This document shows, in pieces, positions 31,471-40,767 of a stretch of 64,000 nt of DNA. The notes under the pieces were generated by a model. The model was given only the letters and a program-made list of their open reading frames with translations. It was not told the DNA's origin and did no database searches. Source of the DNA: Pedobacter ginsengisoli (lineage in GTDB: Bacteria > Bacteroidota > Bacteroidia > Sphingobacteriales > Sphingobacteriaceae). The stretch lies in the NCBI RefSeq assembly GCF_002736205.1, contig NZ_CP024091.1, forward strand, positions 1,364,001 to 1,428,000, in the 5' to 3' direction. The translations under genes were made by a program, and so were the position numbers. Position 1 is the first letter of the stretch, and each line of letters starts with the position of its first letter.

Positions 31471-31866
31471 ATGATTAATGTTACTTGTGCTATAATAGTT
31501 GATGATGCTAATAAAGTATTGGTTACTCAGCGCAGTGCATCAATGAAATTACCTTTGAAGGTTGAATTTCCGGGAGGAAAAATTGAAGAAGGTGAAACAC
31601 CTTCTGAATGCCTTGTACGAGAAATAAAAGAGGAGTTAAATTTAGATATCAGAATTCTTTCTGAAATGCCAGCTAACATTCACCACTATGTTGAGTTTTC
31701 AATTAATTTGATCCCATTTGTTTGTAAAGTTATTGGAGGCTCTATTGAACTAAGAGAACATGCTTCATATAAATGGTTAGATGCGATGGAACTTTTAGAG
31801 CAAGATTGGGCAGAAGCAGATATACCTATCGCTGAAAATTATTTAAATTCTTTAGATACCCATTAA
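31471..31866 (+). CDS. Nudix hydrolase, MutT-like
   Basis: The 131-residue protein carries the Nudix box starting GGKIEEGETPSECLVREIKE (about residues 34-56), with the glutamates needed for Mg2+ binding. The short single-domain form and an N-terminal VTCAIIVDDANKVLVTQR match MutT-type (d)CTP/8-oxo-dGTP diphosphatases. It probably cleans oxidised nucleotides from the pool. It ends the truC transcript; a strong terminator lies 19 bases past the stop. Confidence 0.88.
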   Translation: MINVTCAIIVDDANKVLVTQRSASMKLPLKVEFPGGKIEEGETPSECLVREIKEELNLDIRILSEMPANIHHYVEFSINLIPFVCKVIGGSIELREHASYKWLDAMELLEQDWAEADIPIAENYLNSLDTH

Positions 31867-31884
31867 CGAGCAATACCTAAAAAC

Positions 31885-31923
31885 GCCCGATATCGAACGT
31901 TTAATTTGATATCGGGCATTTTT
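31885..31923 (+). terminator. Intrinsic terminator after the Nudix gene
   Basis: GCCCGATATC (31885-31894) pairs perfectly with GATATCGGGC (31908-31917), followed by ATTTTTATT. It isolates the efflux operon downstream. Confidence 0.88.
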
Positions 31924-31968
31924 ATTGGCTTTTGTTTTTGTAACTATCTGTTTTGTAGTTATTTAAGT

Positions 31969-31985
31969 TTGGTATTCGGCTTGTA
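31969..31985 (+). promoter_or_regulatory. Candidate sigma-54 promoter
   Basis: TTGGTAT-TCGGC-TTGTA matches the -24/-12 pattern TTGGCAC-N5-TTGCA; every difference is C to T. The GG is kept with ten bases to the -12 dinucleotide, here GT instead of GC. Start site would be near 31996, 14 bases before the adaptor ATG. The operon encodes its own sigma-54 activator. Confidence 0.5.
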
Positions 31986-32009
31986 AAGCTTTGTCAAAAT
32001 AAACAACCG

Positions 32010-33256
32010 ATGGACAAATCAATTGAAGAAGAAGTTACTGCAAAGAGGAAAAAGAAAACAAGGATAATTGTATTCCTAATACTAGGGATTTTGGTGAGTG
32101 GAGTATTTGCTTTACGCGCCTTCATTAGGCCCTCAATTGCTTCTGCTGAATTCACTACATCAGTTGCTGAAACAGGCGATATAGAAAATACAATAAACGC
32201 AACTGGAGAAGTGCTTCCCGAATTTGAAGAGGTATTAACCAGCCCAATAAACGCTGCCGTAAGGAATGTAGTTATGGACGCAGGAACAAAGGTAAGGGCT
32301 GGACAATCTATTCTTACCCTTGATAAATCATCTGCCGAAACGGACTTTGAAAAACTTAAGTTCCAGATTGAATCTAAAGAAAACGAAATAAGGAAATTAA
32401 AGCTTGATCTGGAGAAAACCTTTTATGATATCAACTCGAACAACAACATTAAACAGCTTCGAATTGCAAATTTTAAAGATGCAGTATCTAGTGCCCAAAG
32501 GCTATATAAAGCCGGAGGGGAACCAAGGAAGATATTGAGCAGGCTCAGTTAAATTTAAAAGTAGCAGAATTGGAAAAGCAGCAGCTTGAAAATGAGATTA
32601 AAAACAAGCAGCAAACCATGAAAATAGAGATTAGAGAAGCCGAGCTAGCTTTAGCTATTCAAAAAAGTGATCTCATAGCCTTAAAGCGTAAGCTTGATCT
32701 GGCAAATGTAATTGCCACCCGTGAAGGCGTAGTAACCTGGGTGAATAAAAACATTGGAGCTAGTATAAAAGAAGGCGAATCATTAGCCAGAATTGCAAAT
32801 TTAAGTAGTTACAAGATAGCAGGAAGTATTTCGGAAAATATGCTTGATCAACTTCACAATAGCATGCCGGTAATTATCAGAATAAATGATACTCAGCTTA
32901 GAGGATCTATTGCAAGTATTTCTCCGGCAGTAAACAACTCAATTGTTTCATTTGAAATTCAACTTGAGGAAAAGAATAATAAACTGCTTAGACCAAATAT
33001 GAAAGTTGATGTTTTTGTAATTACAGAGACCAGGAGTAAGGTACTTAGAGTAAGTAATGGGCCAGCTTTTAAAGGCTCAAATGAGCAAGAGGTTTTTGTG
33101 TTGAGTAATGGAAAAGCAGTGCGACGAAATGTAAAGACCGGACTAAGCAATTTTGATTATGTAGAGATCATTAATGGCATAAAAGCCGGTGAAACGGTAA
33201 TTACATCTGATATGAGCAAGTATGCATATTCAAAAGAAATCTCAATCACTAAATGA
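32010..33256 (+). pseudogene. HlyD-family efflux adaptor, frameshifted
   Basis: Two frames together form one periplasmic adaptor. Codons from 32010 to 32552 give an N-terminal membrane anchor (about residues 15-36), the first half of the biotinyl/lipoyl barrel (TINATGEVLPEFEE) and the first coiled-coil helix. The remainder, in the next frame to 33256, gives the second helix, AREGVVTWVNKNIGASIKEG and the beta-barrel. Removing one G from the run at 32517-32520 restores reading through KEDIEQAQLNLKV, giving about 415 residues. Either the gene is broken or the base is an assembly error. It would link the ABC permeases below to TolC. Confidence 0.85.
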
Positions 33257-33266
33257 TCATAAGCAC

Positions 33267-34757
33267 ATGAAAATCAGTTTTACAATCATAATGATCATAT
33301 GTTGCTTTGATGTTTGGGGCAATGGTATTGAAAATTCAGTCATTACTGCTACTAAAAACGGTACAGATACTTTAAAATTGACATTAAATGAAGTAGTTGA
33401 AAAAGCTAAAGCCAATTCTATAGCTGCTAAACAAGCAACTACAGTAAAAGAGACCAAGTATTGGGAATGGCGGACATTTAAGTCTAATTACCAGCCTCAA
33501 CTGGCGCTAAGTGGTATTTTACCAGGATACAATAAAACATATTCGCAGGTACTGCAGCCTAATGGAACTGTAATTTTTCAGCCCATAAGAAATGATAATT
33601 CATCACTGACGCTCGATTTTAGCCAGAGTTTGGCAGCAACAGGAGGTACTATTTATGGTACCACCCAGTTGCAACGTTTTACAGATTTTGACAGAGATAA
33701 TGTATTGTATAATGGAACACCTTACGGCATTGGATATATACAACCTTTATTGCAGTTTAATAGCTTAAAGTGGGATAAAAGAATAGCACCATTAAAATAT
33801 AATGAGAGTAAACAGGCCTACATTGAATCTCAGGAGCAAATTTCTGTTACAGTTACGGGGTATTTCTTTGATCTGTTACTTGCTCAGGTAAACCTTCATA
33901 TTGCAGAAACTAATTATACTAACACGGGCAACATTTTAAACATTGCCAACACTAAGTTTGAATTAGGAAAAATCTCTAAAAATGAGATATTACAGTTGCA
34001 ACTTGAGCAAGTGAATGCTAAAAAAGCTGTAGGAACGGCTAAAAGAGACATGGAAATTGCAACATTGACCCTAAGGAGTTATGCTGGGATAGAAGGTGAT
34101 GACAGGATTGTGCTGACAATGCCAGAGGCTGTAAGAGACGTTACAATATCATCAGAAAAAGTTTTAATAGAAGCTTTTGAAAATCGATCTGATGCCATTG
34201 CCTTTGTTAGACGTATTGCTGAAGCCAAACGAGATGTTGCTAAAGCTAAAGGAGAAAATGGCCTTACTGCTACATTAAAAGCCAATCTGGGGTTTTCTAA
34301 TGCAGGCAATAATATATTGGATGTTTACCGTTCGCCTAAAAGTCAGCAATCTGTACAATTGCAGCTGGCCATCCCGGTTCTTGATTGGGGAAGATCTAAA
34401 TCAAGAACTAAAACAGCGGAAGCCAATCAACAATTTACCATTTACGAAGTGGAGCAGGATAAGCAGACCTTTAAACAACAGATAGTAACGCAGGTAACAC
34501 TATTTAATATGATGAAAGAGCAGCTGGAATTAACCGCTCAGGCAGATAAGATTGCTTCTGAGAAATATCAGATTGCGAGTGAGCGCTATGTTTTGGGCAA
34601 CCTGAGTATTACTGATCTGAGTATAGCCTTTCAGGAAAGTGACAGAGCAAAAAGAGATTATGTAGCATCGTTAAGAGATTTTTGGGGAGCATATTATCAG
34701 CTAAGGTATTTGTCGCTATACGACTTTGAAAAGAATGAAAAAATAATCTATAAATAA
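33267..34757 (+). CDS. TolC-family outer-membrane efflux protein
   Basis: The 496-residue protein has a signal peptide and two outer-membrane-efflux repeats. Long coiled-coil helices with the family pattern appear (TKFELGKISKNEILQLQLEQ near residue 230 and SERYVLGNLSITDLSIAFQE near 450). The start is placed at 33267; a longer frame overlaps the adaptor stop. It supplies the outer-membrane channel of the tripartite exporter encoded by the surrounding genes, 10 bases after the adaptor. Confidence 0.9.
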   Translation: MKISFTIIMIICCFDVWGNGIENSVITATKNGTDTLKLTLNEVVEKAKANSIAAKQATTVKETKYWEWRTFKSNYQPQLALSGILPGYNKTYSQVLQPNGTVIFQPIRNDNSSLTLDFSQSLAATGGTIYGTTQLQRFTDFDRDNVLYNGTPYGIGYIQPLLQFNSLKWDKRIAPLKYNESKQAYIESQEQISVTVTGYFFDLLLAQVNLHIAETNYTNTGNILNIANTKFELGKISKNEILQLQLEQVNAKKAVGTAKRDMEIATLTLRSYAGIEGDDRIVLTMPEAVRDVTISSEKVLIEAFENRSDAIAFVRRIAEAKRDVAKAKGENGLTATLKANLGFSNAGNNILDVYRSPKSQQSVQLQLAIPVLDWGRSKSRTKTAEANQQFTIYEVEQDKQTFKQQIVTQVTLFNMMKEQLELTAQADKIASEKYQIASERYVLGNLSITDLSIAFQESDRAKRDYVASLRDFWGAYYQLRYLSLYDFEKNEKIIYK

Positions 34758-34780
34758 ATCTTAATCACTAATTATACATT

Positions 34781-35446
34781 ATGATACGTTTACAAAATAT
34801 TGAAAAGGTGTATCGCACCGACACTGTTGAAACGCTGGCAATAAATGACATAAGTCTTGATATTGAAAAAGGAGAGTTCCTGTCAATAATGGGGCCTTCG
34901 GGATGTGGTAAAAGCACGCTACTTAACATTATGGGTTTACTTGATGAACCATCTAGGGGTAATATTAAAATTGCTGGTGAGGATATTACGAAGTTCTCAG
35001 ACCAGCAACTGGCTAAATTCAGAAATCAGAAACTTGGATTTATATTTCAGAGCTACCACCTTATAAATGATTTACAAGTTCTGGATAACGTGGAACTTCC
35101 ATTGCTTTACCGTACGGGATCTGCTAAAGAGCGTAGAGAACTGGCTACTGAAGCTTTGGCAAAGGTAGGATTGAGCAATAGAATTAATCATTTTCCAACG
35201 CAGCTTAGCGGAGGGCAGCGCCAGCGTGTAGCAATTGCAAGAGCTATTGTAGGAAGGCCACAAATTATATTGGCTGATGAGCCAACTGGTAACCTGGATA
35301 GTGCCATGGGAAATGAGATTATGGATATTCTGATTAACCTGAACAAGAATGATGGCACCACTATAGTAATGGTTACTCACGATGAAAATATGGCACATAA
35401 AACTCACCGTCTGGTACGGTTGTTTGATGGCTCACAAGTTCTGTAA
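34781..35446 (+). CDS. ABC transporter ATPase, MacB/LolD type
   Basis: The 221-residue ATPase has Walker A GPSGCGKST (about 39-47), Q-loop FIFQSYHL, signature LSGGQRQRVAIARA, Walker B IILADEPTGNLDS and H-loop VTHD. The PTGNLDS form is typical of MacB/LolD/FtsE mechanotransmission ABC systems. It energises the two FtsX-type permeases encoded next, 20 bases downstream. Confidence 0.95.
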   Translation: MIRLQNIEKVYRTDTVETLAINDISLDIEKGEFLSIMGPSGCGKSTLLNIMGLLDEPSRGNIKIAGEDITKFSDQQLAKFRNQKLGFIFQSYHLINDLQVLDNVELPLLYRTGSAKERRELATEALAKVGLSNRINHFPTQLSGGQRQRVAIARAIVGRPQIILADEPTGNLDSAMGNEIMDILINLNKNDGTTIVMVTHDENMAHKTHRLVRLFDGSQVL

Positions 35447-35466
35447 TTCCTTTAACCATCTGTTTT

Positions 35467-36702
35467 ATGCTTAAAAATTATTTTAAAATAGCCATAGCGG
35501 TATTACTCCGCAGAAAGTTTTTCACCTTTATCAGTTTGTTCGGGATCAGTTTCACACTCACCATTCTGATGACCTCAACAGCTCTTGTTGATAATATATT
35601 AAGCGCTTCTTATCCGGATTATAAAAGGGATCAGATGCTTTTTGTGACCAGGATGACCAAAAAGAACTCTAAGGAAGGCTGGATAAACAGCAGTTCACTT
35701 TCGCTCTATTTCATCAAGCGTTATGTATCAACACTTAAAGTTCCTGATAAAATCGCCTTTTATTCTTTTGGAAACAGTGCAAATTCTTATGTCAATAACA
35801 AGAAGATCAGCCTTGAATTTAAATTTACTAATGATGTATACTGGGAGGCGACTGAGTATAAGTTTTTAGAAGGTAAGCCATATACCCGCCAACAGATCGA
35901 CAATGCGGAGTTTGTTGCTGTAATTTCTGAGCGGACAAAGAAGAGTTATTTTGGTGATGCAGCTAAGGTGGTGGGCAAATATATTGAACTGGACAATGTG
36001 AATTACCGTGTAATAGGAGTTGTAAAAGGGGTGCCAAGAACCAACAGAAATTTCTTTGGTGATATATATCTGCCTTACACAGTTTCCAAAACGAAGAATG
36101 AGGATCAGGGGCTGATGGGTAATTTTGGAGTTGCACTGGTTGGTAAATCTAAAGCAGACTTGCCCGCAATGCGTTCGGAATATGAAAAGATGCTAAGCAA
36201 AGTTCCCCGCGAAAAGGATTATGATAAGCTGTATGCCCATGCAGACGGTGCCATGGAGGGCCTTTCACGTAATTTATTTGGTAATGATGATTCAGCTGGT
36301 TTTGGGAAAATGACAGCCATTTTAAGTGGCGTGGTGCTGTTATTTATGCTTCTGCCAACCATTAATCTGGTAAATATCAATATTACACGGATCATGGAAA
36401 GATCTTCAGAGATTGGTGTAAGGAAGGCTTTTGGGGCATCTTCAAAGACGCTGGTTTATCAATTCCTGATTGAAAATATTATCCTTACCCTACTTGGAGG
36501 AATTCTTGGGGTGGTCTTTTCGTTTATTGCCATTTATGTTTTCAACCAGTCGGGCTTTACGCCGGATTTTGAAGGTTCACTCAATTTCACCGTCCTGTCC
36601 ATTGGGCTGGGGCTCTGTCTTATATTCGGACTGATGTCTGGTGTATATCCAGCCTGGCGCATGTCAAGGCTCAATGTGGTGGCAGCGTTGAAGGTCAATT
36701 AA
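35467..36702 (+). CDS. MacB-like ABC permease (FtsX family), first subunit
   Basis: The 411-residue protein has an N-terminal membrane helix (about 17-38), a large periplasmic MacB_PCD domain and a C-terminal three-helix FtsX domain (about 285-405) with MERSSEIGVRKAFGASSKTL. The ATPase is on a separate gene, unlike E. coli MacB. It probably pairs with the next permease as a heterodimer and couples to the HlyD adaptor and TolC. Confidence 0.9.
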   Translation: MLKNYFKIAIAVLLRRKFFTFISLFGISFTLTILMTSTALVDNILSASYPDYKRDQMLFVTRMTKKNSKEGWINSSSLSLYFIKRYVSTLKVPDKIAFYSFGNSANSYVNNKKISLEFKFTNDVYWEATEYKFLEGKPYTRQQIDNAEFVAVISERTKKSYFGDAAKVVGKYIELDNVNYRVIGVVKGVPRTNRNFFGDIYLPYTVSKTKNEDQGLMGNFGVALVGKSKADLPAMRSEYEKMLSKVPREKDYDKLYAHADGAMEGLSRNLFGNDDSAGFGKMTAILSGVVLLFMLLPTINLVNINITRIMERSSEIGVRKAFGASSKTLVYQFLIENIILTLLGGILGVVFSFIAIYVFNQSGFTPDFEGSLNFTVLSIGLGLCLIFGLMSGVYPAWRMSRLNVVAALKVN

Positions 36703-36734
36703 TTATGTTTTTATTTATATAACAAGACATTATC

Positions 36735-37919
36735 ATGTTCAGACATTTATTTAAGTTGATATGGAACAAAAGGAAGCAAAATATCCTGTTCCTTTCCGAG
36801 ATTTTGGTCTCCTTTCTGGTTATTTTTTCCATATCTTCTATGCTGGTATATTACTACCTCAATTACAGAAAGCCAACTGGTTTTGAGTACGAAAAGGTTT
36901 GGGCTATATACTATAGTAATCCGTTAAAAACAAAGGATAAAGATACGTTGGCAACATTCTTTGGCCAGGTAAGATCAACCCTTAGTGCTTTGCCGCAAAT
37001 TAAGGAAGTGTCGTTTACCGGCAGTAATTTTCCGTACGCAAACAGTAATTCCACTTCAGGTTTTACTTACCAGGGAAAAAAATACAACCGCATCAATTAT
37101 TTTCAGGTAGACCAGAACTATGATAAAGCGCTGTCTGCAAAAATGGTGGAAGGAAGATGGTTCAATAAAGAAGATGGCATTATGAAAAGCAATCTGATTG
37201 TGATCAATGCTACATTAAAGGAAAATATGTTTGGTACTCAGCCGGCCGTGGGCAAGCTCATTGGCGACGACGAGGACAAGAATAAATCAAAGATCGTTGG
37301 GGTAATTGAAGATATTAAAACAGGTGGTGATTACTATCCTGCCGGACCGGGTATGTATAAAATGCTTGATTCGGCTTCGTACGAATGGATTAGTGTCATC
37401 CTGATTAAGGTTACGGATAATGCAGATGCTGTCTTTGAAAGCAGTTTATCTAAACTGATGGCAAAGAGTATTCCTAATTCAAATATTGGGATTAGTCACC
37501 TGACCAATCTACGGGAATCTAAAAATGCGGATACCGTTATTCCGGTTGTTATCTGTAGTACTATTGCTGGGTTCCTGATCATCAATGTGGCACTGGGCTT
37601 ATTTGGTGTACTCTGGTATAATATCAATCAGCGTAGGGGAGAGATCGGTCTGCGTAGGGCAATTGGTGCCAGCGGGTCATCTGTAGCCTCACAACTCGTT
37701 ACTGAATCTTTATTTTTAGCTACATTATCGCTCATACTTGGGTCTTTTTTTGCAATCCAGTTCCCATTGCTGAATGTATTTGATTTACCGTCAGCAGTAT
37801 ATTTGATTGCCCTTTTATTGTCTGTACTCTTCATTTATATACTGGTTATTTTATGTTCTCTATACCCAGGAAGACAGGCAGCAGCCATACATCCTGCAAT
37901 TGCATTGCATGAAGAATAA
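36735..37919 (+). CDS. MacB-like ABC permease (FtsX family), second subunit
   Basis: The 394-residue protein has the same layout as its neighbour: TM1 about 15-40, periplasmic domain, then an FtsX block with NQRRGEIGLRRAIGASGSSV and three C-terminal helices. It is clearly a divergent paralogue, which suggests a heterodimeric permease. The response-regulator gene begins 20 bases downstream. Confidence 0.9.
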   Translation: MFRHLFKLIWNKRKQNILFLSEILVSFLVIFSISSMLVYYYLNYRKPTGFEYEKVWAIYYSNPLKTKDKDTLATFFGQVRSTLSALPQIKEVSFTGSNFPYANSNSTSGFTYQGKKYNRINYFQVDQNYDKALSAKMVEGRWFNKEDGIMKSNLIVINATLKENMFGTQPAVGKLIGDDEDKNKSKIVGVIEDIKTGGDYYPAGPGMYKMLDSASYEWISVILIKVTDNADAVFESSLSKLMAKSIPNSNIGISHLTNLRESKNADTVIPVVICSTIAGFLIINVALGLFGVLWYNINQRRGEIGLRRAIGASGSSVASQLVTESLFLATLSLILGSFFAIQFPLLNVFDLPSAVYLIALLLSVLFIYILVILCSLYPGRQAAAIHPAIALHEE

Positions 37920-37939
37920 TAACTATATTAACTTTGTAT

Positions 37940-39313
37940 ATGATCTTGATTGTAGATGACGATATCGCTGTAAGAACCTCGCTGGCATTGCTCCTTGAGA
38001 ATGCCGGCAATAAGGTGCTTACTGCTGAAAATGGAGATGATGCACTGAGTATCATCAGTGAACAGGCACCTAGTCTCATCATTCTTGACCTTAATTTTTC
38101 TATAGATACTTCAGGAAGAGAGGGAATGGAGCTGCTGAGGAATATCAGGTTGCTGAATGCGGGTGTCCCGGTGATTTTGATTACCGGTTGGGCAAGTATT
38201 CAGCTTGCGGTTCAGGGTATGAAACTTGGTGCGAATGATTTTATAAATAAGCCATGGAATAATGAACATGTTTTACAGTCAGTTAAAACATTACTTGAGT
38301 TAAATATTACTAAGTCAAAGAATAGTAGTCGTATACAGCTGGATAAACAATATGGTTTTAAACAAATTATTGCCGAAGATCCTCAGATGCTGGCTATACT
38401 TGAAACGATAGGACAGGTAGCATCAACTGATGCATCAGTACTTATTTTGGGAGAAAGCGGAACAGGAAAGGAACTGATTGCTGAAGCAATACATGAAAAT
38501 AGTTTGCGCAGGAATAAGCCATTTGTAAAAGTTAACCTTGGAGGAATATCATCATCATTGTTTGAAAGTGAAATGTTCGGTCATGTAAGAGGGGCATTTA
38601 CAGATGCAAGATTTGATAGAACGGGTAGGTTTGAAATGTCTAACAAAGGAACTATTTTTTTGGATGAAATAGGAGAGCTCGAAGCCAGCAGTCAGGTTAA
38701 ATTGCTAAGAGTATTGCAAGACAGGACATATGAAGTATTAGGGAGCAGCCGGAGTAAAACTGTGGATGTCAGGGTGGTGTGTGCAACTAATAAAAATTTA
38801 AATGAGATGGTCGGTGCGGGCACTTTCAGAGAGGATTTGTTGTATCGCATCAACCTGATCACCATATATTTACCTCCTTTACGTGAACGATCAGGTGATA
38901 TCCCGTTATTGGTTAATTTCTTTATTAACAATCTTAAAGAAATTTACAACAGACCATTGTTGTCAATATCTGCCATGGCAATGAAGTGGCTTCAGCAATT
39001 AGAACTGCCCGGAAATATAAGGCAATTGAAAAATCTGGTTGAACGGACTATTTTAGTGAGTAAAAATAATGAACTGGGTATAGATGATTTTAAAACCCAA
39101 TTAGAGCTGTCACCCTCAAAAAAAGTGGATGTGCAAATGCCTGGTGTAGGCAGTATTACACTTGAACAGATGGAGGTTGAAATGGTAAAAAGAGCGATGA
39201 GCTTTCATCAAAATAAGATTACCAAAGCCGCTGCATCTCTTGGGATAACAAGAAATTCACTATACCGTAGACTTGAGAAGTATCAGATTCCATTTAATGA
39301 AGCCGAAGATTAA
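37940..39313 (+). CDS. Sigma-54-dependent response regulator (NtrC family)
   Basis: The 457-residue protein (from the ATG at 37940; a TTG six bases earlier is less likely) has a receiver domain (phospho-acceptor D50 in IILDLNF) and a AAA+ domain with Walker A GESGTGKE and the sigma-54 contact loop GAFTDA, a variant of GAFTGA. A C-terminal Fis-type helix-turn-helix (NKITKAAASLGITRNSLYRRLEKY) follows. It activates sigma-54 RNA polymerase from enhancer sites. Its position at the end of the exporter operon, with a sigma-54-like promoter at the front, suggests positive autoregulation. Confidence 0.93.
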   Translation: MILIVDDDIAVRTSLALLLENAGNKVLTAENGDDALSIISEQAPSLIILDLNFSIDTSGREGMELLRNIRLLNAGVPVILITGWASIQLAVQGMKLGANDFINKPWNNEHVLQSVKTLLELNITKSKNSSRIQLDKQYGFKQIIAEDPQMLAILETIGQVASTDASVLILGESGTGKELIAEAIHENSLRRNKPFVKVNLGGISSSLFESEMFGHVRGAFTDARFDRTGRFEMSNKGTIFLDEIGELEASSQVKLLRVLQDRTYEVLGSSRSKTVDVRVVCATNKNLNEMVGAGTFREDLLYRINLITIYLPPLRERSGDIPLLVNFFINNLKEIYNRPLLSISAMAMKWLQQLELPGNIRQLKNLVERTILVSKNNELGIDDFKTQLELSPSKKVDVQMPGVGSITLEQMEVEMVKRAMSFHQNKITKAAASLGITRNSLYRRLEKYQIPFNEAED

Positions 39314-39318
39314 ACTGA

Positions 39319-40584
39319 ATGAAGTTAAAGACCAAGTATATCCTCTTTATTGTTGTTCTTCATCTTGTCTTTTTAGGATTGAGCTATCTTGTTTTGGAGA
39401 GCAATAAGATAATTTTTATTATTTCTGAGGTATTAGTTATTGCTTCTGTTGTGATATCAATAGGGCTTTATAAACAGCTTGTAGAACCTTTGGTTTATCT
39501 AAAAGAGGGAATTAATGCTATTAATGATCGCGATTTTAATGTTAAGTTTTTACCTACAGGAAAGAAAGAAACGGATGAATTAATAGATGTATACAATCAA
39601 ATGATGGATGCTTTGAGAGAAGAAAGAACAAAACAGGAAGAACAGCACTTTTTTCTTGAAAAATTGATTCATACTTCGCCTACAGGTATCGTTATACTTG
39701 ATTATGATGGCAATTTAAAACAGATTAACCCAAAAGCCGAAGAGATACTTGGTGTTAATCCTGAGGTACTTTTAGCCCAGTTTGAACCCCTTAAGCCAGG
39801 TGAGCCCAAAACGATAAGAATTGGAAGTTTACATGCCTATAAAGTTCAGAAATCTCACTTTATAGATAGAGGATTTCCCCGGATGTTTGTGATGATTGAA
39901 GAGGTAACTGCCGAAATATTTGAGGCAGAAAAGAATGCTTATGGCAAAGTGATCAGAATGATGGCGCATGAAGTAAATAATACTGTAGGCCCGGTGAATT
40001 CCATTATAAATATGGCTTTGGATACAGGCGATATGTGGACTTCACCGGATAAATCTTCATTAAAAAATGCAATGCATGTGGCAGTTGCCAGAAATCAGAA
40101 CCTGAACCTGTTCATGAGAAATTTTGCAGATCTGGTAAAGCTAATGCCTGTAAACAAACTGCAGGTTGATCTTACGGCTTTAATCTATTCTGTCTCGAAT
40201 TTTATGGGTATCAAAGCAAAGGAAAATGGTGTGAGCTTTGAATTTGACTTGCCTGACGCTCCATTTTACATTTTGGCTGACTTTCAACAATTGGAACAAG
40301 TACTGATCAACATTGTTAAGAATGCAATAGAAGCTATTGATGGGAAGGGAATTGTGAAATTTAGCGTTAATACTAAACAAAAGAGGCTTGAAATTAGCGA
40401 TAATGGCAGGGGTATATCGGAAGATTTAAATGAACAACTATTTAGCCCGTTTTTTAGCACTAAAAAGGATGGGCAGGGTATTGGCCTGACGCTAGTCAGA
40501 GAAATATTACTTAATCATGGTTTCTCATTTTCATTAAAAACGGTAATTGAGGGGCAAACGGATTTTGTTATTCAGCTCAGTTAA
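39319..40584 (+). CDS. Sensor histidine kinase, NtrY/NtrB-like
   Basis: The 421-residue kinase has two membrane helices at the N-terminus (about 5-55) with almost no periplasmic loop, then a HAMP-like linker, a PAS region (about 115-190) and an H-box with H217 in MMAHEVNNTVGPV. A GHKL ATPase domain (NIVKNAIEA, DNGRGI, GQGIGLTLV) follows. With so little outside the membrane it may sense the membrane or cytoplasm. It begins five bases after the regulator stop, so the pair are cognate partners. Confidence 0.92.
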   Translation: MKLKTKYILFIVVLHLVFLGLSYLVLESNKIIFIISEVLVIASVVISIGLYKQLVEPLVYLKEGINAINDRDFNVKFLPTGKKETDELIDVYNQMMDALREERTKQEEQHFFLEKLIHTSPTGIVILDYDGNLKQINPKAEEILGVNPEVLLAQFEPLKPGEPKTIRIGSLHAYKVQKSHFIDRGFPRMFVMIEEVTAEIFEAEKNAYGKVIRMMAHEVNNTVGPVNSIINMALDTGDMWTSPDKSSLKNAMHVAVARNQNLNLFMRNFADLVKLMPVNKLQVDLTALIYSVSNFMGIKAKENGVSFEFDLPDAPFYILADFQQLEQVLINIVKNAIEAIDGKGIVKFSVNTKQKRLEISDNGRGISEDLNEQLFSPFFSTKKDGQGIGLTLVREILLNHGFSFSLKTVIEGQTDFVIQLS

Positions 40585-40691
40585 TCAATAATTTACATGC
40601 TTTCTTATTTTGCTTTTTCATTTTGATGTCATAACATTTAGTTCGAGACTTTATCCTGACTATTTTAGTATAATATTCAAAAGTTGAGATG

Positions 40692-40699
40692 TACCTTTG
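40692..40699 (+). promoter_or_regulatory. -7 element TACCTTTG for the DUF5686 gene
   Basis: TACCTTTG matches the consensus and would start transcription near 40706, 62 bases before the ATG at 40768. It lies inside the longer open frame from 40684, which rules out that start. Confidence 0.6.
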
Positions 40700-40767
40700 C
40701 CGGCATCCTGAGTAGTAGATCTGGTAGATACCATGATTGTATCGGGATTATGGTAAAAAAGTACATA

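Noticed and set aside
32510..32552. Programmed frameshift in the HlyD gene
   Set aside because: There is no slippery heptamer with a stimulatory structure, and adaptors are not known to use frameshifting; mutation or read error is simpler.
40684..40767. Longer start of the DUF5686 gene
   Set aside because: A consensus -7 element lies inside the extension, so it would not be transcribed; the signal peptide begins at 40768.
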